64,000 nucleotides of DNA from Bradyrhizobiaceae bacterium Ga0074131. Lineage in GTDB: Bacteria > Pseudomonadota > Alphaproteobacteria > Rhizobiales > Xanthobacteraceae. Position 1 is the first letter of the stretch, and every line of letters starts with the position of its first letter. This document shows positions 1-8,409 of this stretch, piece after piece. Made by a program: the position numbers and the translations under genes. The notes beneath the pieces were generated by a model. The model was not told the origin of the DNA. It ran no database searches and saw nothing but the letters and a program-made list of their open reading frames with translations. The stretch is from the NCBI GenBank assembly GCA_001464035.1, contig LNEC01000006.1, positions 248,001 through 312,000 on the forward strand, given 5' to 3'.

Positions 1-86
1 GGGTCGCGCTCGATCAGGGTTCGCGCGATGCAGAACGCGATGCCCTCGGTGCCCATCTTGGTCTGTTCGATGGTGGCTTTGCTCAT
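1..86 (-). CDS. 5' end of an unidentified protein (cut by window edge)
   Basis: The reverse strand opens with ATG at 86, preceded by an AGGAG ribosome-binding site at a normal distance, and runs without a stop to the window edge. The 28 visible residues begin MSKATIEQTKMGTEG. They contain no signal peptide or motif that I recognise, so I give no function. The strong ribosome-binding site and clean frame are the only evidence that this is a gene. Confidence 0.55.
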   Translation of the reverse strand, partial: MSKATIEQTKMGTEGIAFCIARTLIERD

Positions 87-196
87 GGCGGGCTCCTGTC
101 GAGTTTCAATGTCTGACTGCTGCGGCCGCTGTTAGATGAATTGCCGGCCGATTGATAGCCGCGACGGCGGGAGCTGGCAGAATGCGCGCGGGCGCC

Positions 197-1788
197 CTAC
201 TCGGCCATGTCCGCCGGGACCTCGGCCGGGCCGGCCAGCGGTTTTTCTTCCATCAGGGCCATACACAGCAATGCGACGGCGATCAGTACCGTGGCCGCGC
301 CGAATACGTAGCGGAACGCCGTCACCATGTCGGCGGCGGCAATCGAATTCACCGGACCGCGATGCTCGCCGCCAAGAGAGCCGCCAAGAGAAACGTCGGC
401 GCCGAGCGACATCAAAAGGATCGCGCTGAACGCCGCCACCGTGAACGACGCCATCAGCGCGCGAAAGAAATTCATCGCGCCGGTGGCGGTGCCGATCTGC
501 GATCGCATCACCGAATTCTGGATCGATACCACGCTGACTGGAAATACCGTGCCGAGCCCCAGCGCGAACGCCGACAGCAGCGCCAGCAGGGCCCATAACG
601 GCATGGTCGTGAGCGTCAGCGCGCATCCGGCCACCGCCGCACACGCGGTCCCGATGATGGCCACCCGCTTGTAGTGCCTGGCGCGGGCCATGGTCCGGCC
701 CGCGATCGCTGCGCCGACCGTCGAAACGGCCGCCAGCGGAATCAGCGCCAGTCCGGCCTCGCTGGCGCTGAGATGATAGACCACTTCGTAGTACAGCGGC
801 AGATACACGGAGAGCCCGAGCATCGCCCCCATCGCACAACCGCCGGCCGCCATCGCATAGGCACCACCGTTCCGCCCATCAGCGGCAACGGCAGGAAAGG
901 CTCGTCGGCATTTCGGGCATGCCACACGAACGCCAGCGCGAGCGCCACGGATGATCCGATCATCGCCATGATGACGGGCGACAGCCAGGGATAGCGGTTG
1001 CCGCCCCATGTCAGCACCAGCATGATCACGACGGCAGAAGCCATCAGCAGCACGCCGCCGAGCCAGTCGACCTTGCGCCTGCGGTGAAACACCGGGATCT
1101 TGCCCATCCTCGGCAGCAGCAGCGCCAACGCTCCCAGCGCCAGCGGCACGTTGATCCAGAAGATCATCGACCAGTGCAAATGCTCGGCGAACACGCCGCC
1201 GAGGATCGGCCCGCCGATGCCACCGACCACCCATACGCCGCTGAAGTAGGCCTGATACTGGCCGCGTTCGCGTGGACTGACCACGTCGGAAATCACCGTC
1301 TGTACGATCGGCATGATGCCGCCGCCGCCGAGCCCCTGCAGGCCGCGCGCCAGGATCAGCACCGGCATGCTCGGCGCCAGCGCGCACAGCACCGAGCCGG
1401 CGACGAACAGGCTGAGGGACAAAATGATCATGGCACGGCGGCCGTAGATGTCGCTGAGCGTGCCGAACACCGGCGCCACCGCTGTCGATGCCAGCAGATA
1501 GGCCGAGATCACCCAAGACAGGCTGGAGACGTCCTGGAACTGGCGGCCGATGGTCGGCAGCGCGGTGGCGACGATGGTCTGGTCGAGCGCGGCCAGAAAC
1601 ATCGTCAGCATCAGGCTCAGCAGGATGGTGCGGACTTCGCCTTGCGTCAGCGGAACCTGCGGCGCAATCGGCGGCGCATCGCTGAGTTCGATGAGTTCCC
1701 CCGGCGATGGCGACTGATCGCTCGCGGTCGGCTCGGGCAATGTCTGCTGATCAGCCGGGAGATGGCTCTGCCGTTCGAACTTGTTCAT
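197..1788 (-). pseudogene. DHA2-family MFS drug exporter broken by a one-base frameshift
   Basis: This is a major facilitator of the 14-helix DHA2 (EmrB/QacA) type, which exports drugs or metabolites by proton antiport across the inner membrane. The N-terminal half carries the classic D-Q-T-I-V-A-T-A-L-P motif in helix 1 and an R-G-x-Q-G-x-G-G motif in helix 4. The frame is intact from ATG 1788 to about position 862. The homologous continuation (YAMAAGG, then helices to the C-terminus) is then in another frame and ends at 197. Restoring one base after the V-V-P codons near 858-864 gives about 530 residues, the usual family length. Either the gene is a recent pseudogene or the base was lost in sequencing. 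The start is chosen at MNKFERQ; a longer frame to 1884 has an unconvincing low-complexity N-terminus. Confidence 0.85.
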
Positions 1789-1804
1789 GCGGCCGTGCGT
1801 GATC

Positions 1805-1813
1805 GGGGGGGGG
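1805..1813. repeat. Nine-base G homopolymer upstream of the MFS start
   Basis: There is an uninterrupted run of nine G (nine C on the transcribed strand of the exporter) 17-25 bp upstream of the exporter's ATG at 1788. Runs of this length can slip during replication and would change promoter or leader spacing. No function is demonstrated. Confidence 0.5.
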
Positions 1814-2068
1814 CGCGGCGGGAGGCCGCGTGGAGTTGCTGTGTGGAGCCTATGTAAAGGGCAATTCGAGGCCGCGGCAGCCAATTACACGCATGGGTGC
1901 GTCCCGCGAAGCTGCCATCGCAGCCGCGTGAGGCGGTCCGGACCCGTCCCGAGCCGCCCGCAGCCGGCGTCCGGGGCCTGCCGGCCGCTGGCCTCTCGTT
2001 CCACCGGGTCGCGCATCGATCGCGTGCGGCTGACCTTTTCGCCCGCGTCCGCTGCGCTCGCCTCCGCG

Positions 2069-3205
2069 TCAGACCCCCGAATTGGGATATGGAAATGCCG
2101 GCTTCGGCTGCAATGTTGCGTCCACATGCGCCCGCAGCGCGGCGTCGCAGACCGCGTAGCCCCAGTTGATCAGCCGCTCCTGCGTCGTATCGTCGAGCCG
2201 TTTCAGCCGCGTCGGCAGCTCCGCAAGCTGCATTGTGCGCGCCAGCGGACAGTCCAGCGCATCGGGCAATGCATAGTCCGCGATATCGGTGCGGATGCCC
2301 CAATAGGCTCCCTTCCGCGCCTTCGACTTGAAGGAGTCGATGACCTGGCGTTTGCGCAGCGAGCGCACCTGATTGTCGATTAGGTTCAGCACACGGTAGG
2401 AATGCCGCGCCCAGTCGGTCTCCGGCTTTTCTTCCGCCTCGATCTTGCCGCCGGCGTCGCTGACGAACACCGTCTCGTGCCGCTTCCATGCCGTCTCCAG
2501 ACCGAGATTATCATAGACGCCGCCATCGCTGAGAACGACGCGCGTCGTGAACGGCGGCCGCTGCAGGTCCGTCCCCGAGTTGAGCTCGAAGTCACTGTCG
2601 CGGAGGCGCAGTTCGAACGGCGAGAGCACCGGCGGAAAGGCAGACGAGGCCGCGACCGCCTGCGCCAACGCAATGTTCGGTTTCGAAACCTTGCCGACGC
2701 GATAGTCCCGCATGTAGGGCTTCATGAAACGCCAGAGCACGCCGGATTGCACGTTGGTCGCGTTGATCACGAAACGCGGCTCATCCGGCATGTCCTGCAG
2801 CGTCCTGCCGTGGAACAGGTGCTCGTCATAGGCGCTGGCGATGCGGTCGCCGATGCTGCCCGGCAGCAGCGCGCCCAGAATGACGGATTCCGCGTCGATC
2901 GTCACACCGGCAAAGGCACGCAGCGGCGCGACGAATTTCGGGATGAACTCGCTCTTGATGGTGTCCGGCCTGAAACTGAGCTCACGCCATTGCAGCGCCA
3001 GCACGCCGGCCGTGATCGACCCCCCTGAAACGCTCGAGATGCGTTTGACGCCGGCCAGCAGCCCGGTCTCGTAGAGGCGCCAGAGCACTCCCACATGAAA
3101 CACCATGGCGCGATAGCCGCCACCCGACAGGCACAGCGCGGCCGTCGCGTCCAGTCTTTCGATTTCGGGATCAGAGGGGATGCCGACAACGGGGGCGTCA
3201 GTCAT
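2069..3205 (-). CDS. Patatin-like phospholipase family protein
   Basis: This is a predicted serine lipid acyl hydrolase of 378 residues. The patatin signature is complete. A glycine-rich oxyanion segment (CLSGGGYRAM, about residues 29-38) is followed by the nucleophile elbow SVSGGS (about 57-62, G-x-S-x-G). The partner aspartate sits in S-D-G-G-V-Y-D-N-L-G near residue 230. There is no signal peptide or membrane segment, so the enzyme is probably cytoplasmic or peripherally membrane-bound. It stands alone, and the flanking genes give no pathway hint. The natural substrate (phospholipid, lysophospholipid or polyhydroxyalkanoate-type ester) cannot be decided from sequence. Confidence 0.9.
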   Translation of the reverse strand: MTDAPVVGIPSDPEIERLDATAALCLSGGGYRAMVFHVGVLWRLYETGLLAGVKRISSVSGGSITAGVLALQWRELSFRPDTIKSEFIPKFVAPLRAFAGVTIDAESVILGALLPGSIGDRIASAYDEHLFHGRTLQDMPDEPRFVINATNVQSGVLWRFMKPYMRDYRVGKVSKPNIALAQAVAASSAFPPVLSPFELRLRDSDFELNSGTDLQRPPFTTRVVLSDGGVYDNLGLETAWKRHETVFVSDAGGKIEAEEKPETDWARHSYRVLNLIDNQVRSLRKRQVIDSFKSKARKGAYWGIRTDIADYALPDALDCPLARTMQLAELPTRLKRLDDTTQERLINWGYAVCDAALRAHVDATLQPKPAFPYPNSGV

Positions 3206-3325
3206 GCGTGCACCTCAGAGTAAATCGGGCCGCCGAAGAACCAACTACTTACAGATGAAATGCAGGTCGCCACTACCTTCACAGGCTATCGCGCCCTACC
3301 TCCGATGTGAAGCCCCGCCGGCGCG

Positions 3326-3844
3326 CTATCGGACGACAGGTCGCTTCTTGAGGCGCGCCCGCTTGGGCAGCAGCGCCGGCCATTGCACGATGTGATCCTC
3401 GAGGTCGGCGTCGGCGATCTCGTTCTCGGTTCCCTGCACCCGCCCGCGCACGGAGACGCCGGCTTCGTGCACGGTATTGGGATCGCCCGAAATCAGCGGA
3501 TGCCACCAATAGAGATCGCGGCCCTCGGCCACCAGCCTGTAGCCGCAGCTCGGCGGCAGCCAAGTCAGGGTTCGGACATTTTCAGGCGTGAGCCGGACAC
3601 AGTCCGGCACCTGGTCGGAGCGGTTCGCATAGTCCTTGCAGGCGCATAGTCCAGCATCCAGCAGCTTGCAGGATACATGGGTGAAATAGATCTTGCCGGT
3701 ATCCTCGTCCTCGAGCTTTTCGAGGCAGCAGCGTGCACAGCCGTCACACAGGCTCTCCCATTCGACGCTAGACATCTCTTCCAACGTCTTGGTTTTCCAA
3801 AAGAATCCCTCTTGACCCGAGGGCGGCTTGGGCTGCGCGGTCAT
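3326..3844 (-). CDS. YcgN-family (UPF0260) cysteine-cluster protein
   Basis: This is a protein of 172 residues with the cysteine-rich pattern of the YcgN/YkgJ zinc-or-iron-chelating family. It has C-x2-C-x2-CC near residues 36-42, further cysteines in the [14 protein letters not shown] stretch, and a late PPSCGYR. The family is widespread and its biochemical role is unsettled; metal or Fe-S cluster binding is inferred from the cysteines. The start at 3844 (MTAQPKP) is preferred because AGGGAA lies just upstream. A longer frame to 3913 adds a proline-rich extension with no support. Confidence 0.88.
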   Translation of the reverse strand: MTAQPKPPSGQEGFFWKTKTLEEMSSVEWESLCDGCARCCLEKLEDEDTGKIYFTHVSCKLLDAGLCACKDYANRSDQVPDCVRLTPENVRTLTWLPPSCGYRLVAEGRDLYWWHPLISGDPNTVHEAGVSVRGRVQGTENEIADADLEDHIVQWPALLPKRARLKKRPVVR

Positions 3845-4125
3845 GATTCCCTGACTGGGCGTGCTGGGTGGTGTCCCTTCTAGGGGCTGCCGCCTCGCCG
3901 GCGCAAGGGACAAGGTGCGACGGGGTGAGAAAGCCGAGCGGCGGCATTAGCTCTGCTGTCTAAAATCGTGAGCCGGACCATTGGTTTATGGCTCCCGCTC
4001 GGTTAGATAGGAAACGAGTCTCCGATGGCGTAGAATCGCCTTGGGTTTGCCGCAACATTCCCGCATGACGTCTTGACGGTGCCCAGCGGGGCGCCCTAAG
4101 CGCTGCGAATTGACCAAGGGTCCCG

Positions 4126-6420
4126 GTGCGCCAGATCGTACCACCGCAACTACAGAGGAAAATCCGGCACTGGATGCTGGATTTCGATGCACGCATCGAC
4201 TCCACGCTGTTCTCCTCCGGCAAGGGCGCACGCGAACTGTACGAACGGTTCTCCATGTTCATGGACCGTTTCTATGTCGGCCGATGGAAACGCTGGGTTT
4301 TCATCGAACCGATGTCCGAGGCAGCGACCATCGGGCTCGGCGGTCTGCTGCTGATGCTCGCGCTGGCGGTGCCGGCCTTTCGCGAGACTTCCGACGACGA
4401 CTGGCTGAAGAAATCCGATCTCGCGGTGACGTTTCTCGACCGCTACGGCAATCCGATCGGCAACCGCGGCATCAAGCACAATGATTCCATACCCTTGGAG
4501 GATTTCCCGGACAATCTGATCAAGGCGACGCTCGCCACCGAGGACCGCCGTTTCTACGACCATTTCGGCATCGACATCGCCGGCACCACGCGAGCGCTCG
4601 TGACCAACGCGCAGGCCGGCGGCGTGCGGCAGGGCGGATCGTCGATCACCCAGCAGCTGGCGAAAAACCTGTTCCTGAGCAACGAGCGCACCATCGAGCG
4701 CAAGGTGAAGGAGGCTTTCCTGGCGATCTGGCTGGAGACGCGCCTCACCAAGAATGAGATTCTGAAGCTCTATCTCGATCGCGCCTATATGGGCGGCGGC
4801 ACATTCGGCGTCGACGGCGCCGCGCATTTCTACTTCAACAAGTCGGCGCGCGACGTCAACCTCGCGGAATCCGCGATGCTCGCCGGGCTGTTCAAGGCCC
4901 CGACCAAATACGCGCCGCATATCAACCTGCCCGCCGCCCGCGCCCGCGCCAACGTGGTGCTCGATAATCTGGTCGATGCCGGCTTCATGACCGAGGGCCA
5001 GGTGTTCGGCGCGCGGCGCAACCCGGCCATCGCCGTCGATCGCCGCGACGAGAATTCGCCGAACTACTATCTCGACTGGGCGTTTGACGAGATGCGCCGG
5101 CTGGTCGACACCTTTCCCAAATCCTATGCCGAGCGCGTCTTCGTGGTTCGCACCGCGATCGACATGACCGTACAGCGCGCCGCGGAAGCAGCCGTCGAAA
5201 ACCAGTTGCGCCAGTTCGGCCGCGATTATCACGCGACCCAGGCCGGGACCGTGGTGGCAGACCTCGACGGCGGCGTGCGTGCGATGGTTGGCGGCCGCGA
5301 CTACGGCGCCAGCCAGTTCAACCGCGCGGTCGATGCGATGCGCCAGCCCGGCTCGTCGTTCAAACCGTACGTTTACACCGCGGCGCTCTTGAACGGCTTC
5401 AAGCCGAGTTCGATCGTGGTGGACGGTCCGGTCTGCCTCGGCAACTGGTGTCCGCAGAACTACGGCCATTCCTATTCCGGCTCGGTGACTCTGACGCAGG
5501 CGATCACGCGCTCGATCAACGTGGTGCCGGTGAAACTGTCGATTGCGATCGGCAGTAATCCGAAAAACCAGTGGGATGCGGCAAAGCGAGGCCGCGGCAA
5601 GATCGTCGAGGTGGCGCGCCGTTTCGGCATCAAGGCGCCGCTTCCGGATACACCGTCTCTGCCGATCGGCTCCGTCGAGGTCTCGGTGCTCGAACACGCC
5701 GTGGCTTACGCAACCTTCCCGAACAAGGGCAAGTCGGTCACGCCGCATGCCGTGCTGGAAGTCCGCACCGCCACCGGCGACCTGGTATGGCGGTTCGACC
5801 GCGACGGCAGGAAGCCGCTGCAGGCGATACCGGCTTCGGTCGCCGCCGACATGTCGGGCATGATGAGCCACGTCGTCAGCGAAGGCACCGCACGGCGCGC
5901 CCGGCTCGACGGCATTCCGACCGCCGGCAAGACCGGCACCACCAATGCCTATCGCGATGCGTGGTTCGTCGGATTTACCGGCAACTTCACCTGCGCGGTC
6001 TGGTACGGCAACGACGACTACTCGCCAACCAACCGCATGACCGGCGGCTCGCTGCCGGCGCAGACCTGGCACGACATCATGGTCGTGGCGCACCAGGGCG
6101 TTGAGATCAAGGAAATCGCAGGCATCGGTGCCGGCACGAAACTGCCTGCGCCCGCTGCTTCCGCGGCCATGGCCGGCGGCGCGCTGAAGCTTCCGGACAT
6201 CAAGCCGGGACCGCCGCCGATTCTCACCAAGCGCGGTGCGGATATTCTGGTGCGCGTGGAAAAGCTGCTCGACGAGGCCGGCAAGACCGCAGGAAAAACA
6301 TCGTCCAGCGAGGCGCCGAAAGCCGTGAAGCCGCTGTCGTCCAGTTCGGTCGCCTTCCCTGACAGCTTTGCGGCGGCAGCGCCGGATGGCGTGACCGCGC
6401 CCGCGCCGCGCAAGAACTGA
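4126..6420 (+). CDS. Penicillin-binding protein 1A (transglycosylase/transpeptidase)
   Basis: This bifunctional class A penicillin-binding protein of 764 residues polymerises lipid II and cross-links peptidoglycan on the outer face of the inner membrane. A cytoplasmic N-terminus leads to one membrane anchor (about 65-85). The GT51 glycosyltransferase domain carries the catalytic glutamate in ATEDRRFYDHFG (E139) and a QGGSSITQQ motif. The transpeptidase domain has S410-x-x-K413, S463-I-N and K602-T-G-T. The C-terminal tail is rich in Ala, Pro and Ser. Translation begins at GTG 4126, with AAGGG eight bases upstream. The next gene starts two bases after the stop, so DUF1214 and DUF1254 are likely co-transcribed. 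Confidence 0.95.
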   Translation: MRQIVPPQLQRKIRHWMLDFDARIDSTLFSSGKGARELYERFSMFMDRFYVGRWKRWVFIEPMSEAATIGLGGLLLMLALAVPAFRETSDDDWLKKSDLAVTFLDRYGNPIGNRGIKHNDSIPLEDFPDNLIKATLATEDRRFYDHFGIDIAGTTRALVTNAQAGGVRQGGSSITQQLAKNLFLSNERTIERKVKEAFLAIWLETRLTKNEILKLYLDRAYMGGGTFGVDGAAHFYFNKSARDVNLAESAMLAGLFKAPTKYAPHINLPAARARANVVLDNLVDAGFMTEGQVFGARRNPAIAVDRRDENSPNYYLDWAFDEMRRLVDTFPKSYAERVFVVRTAIDMTVQRAAEAAVENQLRQFGRDYHATQAGTVVADLDGGVRAMVGGRDYGASQFNRAVDAMRQPGSSFKPYVYTAALLNGFKPSSIVVDGPVCLGNWCPQNYGHSYSGSVTLTQAITRSINVVPVKLSIAIGSNPKNQWDAAKRGRGKIVEVARRFGIKAPLPDTPSLPIGSVEVSVLEHAVAYATFPNKGKSVTPHAVLEVRTATGDLVWRFDRDGRKPLQAIPASVAADMSGMMSHVVSEGTARRARLDGIPTAGKTGTTNAYRDAWFVGFTGNFTCAVWYGNDDYSPTNRMTGGSLPAQTWHDIMVVAHQGVEIKEIAGIGAGTKLPAPAASAAMAGGALKLPDIKPGPPPILTKRGADILVRVEKLLDEAGKTAGKTSSSEAPKAVKPLSSSSVAFPDSFAAAAPDGVTAPAPRKN

Positions 6421-6422
6421 CC

Positions 6423-7001
6423 GTGCGCTTGCTCTTCATCACTCTGCTGGCGTTGGTCCTCGCGACCGTCGTCGGCATCGGCGCGACCTGGATGACGGCG
6501 ACGCGCGGCACCGATCTCGGCACCTTGACGATCGGCGCGTGGACTGCCCGGCCCAAAACCGGCACCGCCGATGTCGATCCCTATTCGCGCGCCTCGATCG
6601 CCCGCAGCGGCGAACTGCCGGTCGGCACCGGCGACGGCGTCGCCTTCTCGGCGACGACGGACGACCGCAACAAGCCGCTCGACGGGCGCTGCGACGTGGT
6701 CGTCAGCGGCGTCACCCCGGCGGCGCGGTTCTGGACGCTAACGCTCTACAATACCAAGGGACATCTGGTCCCCAATTCGTTGCAGCGCTACGGTTTCACC
6801 AGCCAGGAAATCATTCGCGGCGCCGATGGCGCCTTCGAAATCCGGGTGGCGTCGCGGTCGCGTGCCGGAAATTGGCTCCCCACCGGCGGGATCGAGCGTT
6901 ACGCGCTGATGCTCCGGCTCTACGATACGCCGGTCGGCGTGGCGACGCGGACGCAACGCGATGCGCCGATGCCGTCGATTGCGACAGTGGGGTGCCCGTG
7001 A
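6423..7001 (+). CDS. DUF1214 domain-containing membrane-anchored protein
   Basis: This is a protein of 192 residues with one N-terminal hydrophobic segment (about 3-22), acting as membrane anchor or signal, followed by a DUF1214 domain. A W-T-L-T-L-Y-N motif and an arginine/glycine-rich N-W-L-P stretch are visible. The start is GTG 6423, two bases after the PBP1A stop, and the stop overlaps the next GTG by four bases (GTGA), so translation is probably coupled. DUF1214 usually occurs as the C-terminal half of DUF1254-DUF1214 fusion proteins; here the halves are separate neighbouring genes. The function is unknown; a periplasmic or envelope role is inferred from the anchor and the operon. Confidence 0.85.
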   Translation: MRLLFITLLALVLATVVGIGATWMTATRGTDLGTLTIGAWTARPKTGTADVDPYSRASIARSGELPVGTGDGVAFSATTDDRNKPLDGRCDVVVSGVTPAARFWTLTLYNTKGHLVPNSLQRYGFTSQEIIRGADGAFEIRVASRSRAGNWLPTGGIERYALMLRLYDTPVGVATRTQRDAPMPSIATVGCP

Positions 7002-7603
7002 TCCGTCTGCTGTTCACGATCGTCGCGGGTGTGGTGCTGGGCGCCGTCGTGCATCTGGTCAGCGTACTGGCGTTGCCGCGGATCGCGACCCAGGACGCCT
7101 ATTCGCGCCTCACTCCCATGACAAAACTCAATGCGGTGACGGCGCTGCCGCCGGCAGAACCGAACAATGCGCCACTGCCTTTCATGGATCCGGCATTCGC
7201 GATCGCGATCTGCCGCTACGATCTGTCGGGCGGGCCAATCAAGCTCGCCGTTCCGGTCAGTCAGGCCTACACCTCGGTGTCGTTCTACACCCGCAACGAG
7301 GTCGCCTATTACGCCATTAACGACCGATCGGCCGGACGCAGGGTGATCGAACTCGATCTGATGACCGAGGCGCAACACGCCGAATTGCCCGAGGACGAGG
7401 ACATCACCGCGGCCGACCGCCTGATTATCGATTCTCCGACAACGACCGGACTGATCGTGTTGAAGGCGCTGGCGCCTGAGCCCGGCTTGATGATACAGGC
7501 GCAAGCCTCGCTCGCGGCTTCAAGCTGCAAGGTGCAGACGGAACCGGCGGTGGCGAAGCAGGCAGAGCCTGCGCCTGCGCCGCCGCCGCGGGCCAAGCGC
7601 TGA
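6998..7603 (+). CDS. DUF1254 domain-containing membrane-anchored protein
   Basis: This is a protein of 201 residues starting at GTG 6998, overlapping the preceding stop by four bases. An N-terminal membrane segment (about 2-23) precedes a DUF1254-type domain. The tail is proline/alanine-rich and ends in K-R. A single cysteine lies in AIAICRYDL and another near the tail. It is the partner half of the DUF1214 protein. In many bacteria the two domains are fused, so the two small proteins may act as a complex in the envelope next to the cell-wall synthase. Biochemical function is unknown. Confidence 0.83.
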   Translation: MIRLLFTIVAGVVLGAVVHLVSVLALPRIATQDAYSRLTPMTKLNAVTALPPAEPNNAPLPFMDPAFAIAICRYDLSGGPIKLAVPVSQAYTSVSFYTRNEVAYYAINDRSAGRRVIELDLMTEAQHAELPEDEDITAADRLIIDSPTTTGLIVLKALAPEPGLMIQAQASLAASSCKVQTEPAVAKQAEPAPAPPPRAKR

Positions 7604-7954
7604 TCCGATCACCGGATCGCAGCAGCGCCTCGGCACGGCGTGAGCAGCAATATGGGTTTGATGAAATTTTCATCACGCGCCCTTGTGTAAGCCTTGCTGA
7701 CGGAATGCAACGGCTGCCGATGCCCCGCTTTCGCCAAACATTCGAATACAAATATGGAACGCCTTGTGGCGGCGTCCGTCGAACGCGGCCGACTGCACAA
7801 CAGCCAACAATAAGAAACAGGAGTTGGATGCCTCACAGAAATCCCGGCCAGGCCAGACAGCAGCAACGAATTCCGAAGCGACGGCGGTGAGCGCTCATCC
7901 TCGTCGCGCACGTCGGAGCAACCATCAGCAGCTTATCAAGAGCGAGGATCGATC
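7604..7954. other. Intergenic region upstream of iorAB
   Basis: This is 351 bp without a convincing gene. A short GATCCG/CGGATC dyad follows the DUF1254 stop. A 15-bp palindrome lies at 7660-7674. A GGAAC-N16-CGTC pair at 7756-7780 is one base from an EcfG-type promoter. A 20-codon frame (7828-7890) with AGGAG just upstream could be a leader peptide. The rest shows nothing recognisable. Confidence 0.5.
7660..7674. promoter_or_regulatory. 15-bp perfect palindrome, possible operator for iorAB
   Basis: GATGAAA and its exact complement TTTCATC flank one central T. The site is A/T-rich in a GC-rich genome and lies about 280 bp before the iorA start, in the only intergenic region of this locus, as expected for a repressor or activator site. 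No regulator gene is adjacent. Confidence 0.35.
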
Positions 7955-8407
7955 ATGATCAAGGTGAAGGTGAACGGCCAGCAAAGAGACTGGGATGGCG
8001 ATCCCGATCTTCCGCTACTCTGGTATCTCCGCGACGAAATCGGATTGACGGGCACGAAATTCGCCTGCGGCCAGGCGCTCTGCGGTGCCTGCACGGTGAT
8101 CGTCAACAAACAGGCGATACGCGCGTGCGTCACCTCGGTTTCCGACGTGGTCGACCGAGAGATCACCACGATCGAAGGCCTTCACCCGACGGGCGATCAC
8201 GCGGTCCAGAAGGCCTGGCGCCAGGTCAACGTCCCGCAATGCGGGTTCTGCCAGACCGGCCAGATTATGCAGGCGGCGGCCCTGCTGATGGAAAACCCGA
8301 AACCTAATCACGATCAGATACGTGAAGCGATGGCTGGCAACATCTGCCGCTGCGGCTGCTACCAGCGCATCGAAAATGCGGTCCATCTCGCCTCTACGGG
8401 GGTCTGA
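7955..8407 (+). CDS. iorA: Isoquinoline 1-oxidoreductase-like (2Fe-2S) subunit
   Basis: This is the small electron-transfer subunit (150 residues) of a molybdenum hydroxylase of the xanthine oxidase family. The plant-type [2Fe-2S] site is C-G-Q-A-L-C-G-A-C near residues 39-47, with its fourth cysteine in RACVTSV. The second cluster uses CGFCQTGQ near 89 and NICRCGCYQRI near 129. It passes electrons from the molybdenum centre of the following subunit to an external acceptor. The start is ATG 7955, and iorB begins two bases after the stop, so they form an operon. The true substrate (N-heterocycle or aldehyde) cannot be read from sequence. There is no FAD subunit, as in the IorAB type. Confidence 0.9.
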   Translation: MIKVKVNGQQRDWDGDPDLPLLWYLRDEIGLTGTKFACGQALCGACTVIVNKQAIRACVTSVSDVVDREITTIEGLHPTGDHAVQKAWRQVNVPQCGFCQTGQIMQAAALLMENPKPNHDQIREAMAGNICRCGCYQRIENAVHLASTGV

Positions 8408-8409
8408 TC

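Noticed and set aside
4150..6093. Long reverse-strand open frame (647 codons) opposite PBP1A
   Set aside because: It is antisense to a complete PBP1A gene with all catalytic motifs. The translation is rich in Arg/His with no domain. Long antisense frames are expected at this GC content.
7756..7780. EcfG-like promoter (GGAAC-N16-CGTC) before iorAB
   Set aside because: One mismatch in the -10, 175 bp from iorA, and single GGAAC/CGTN pairs are common in this GC-rich DNA. Not listed as a promoter.
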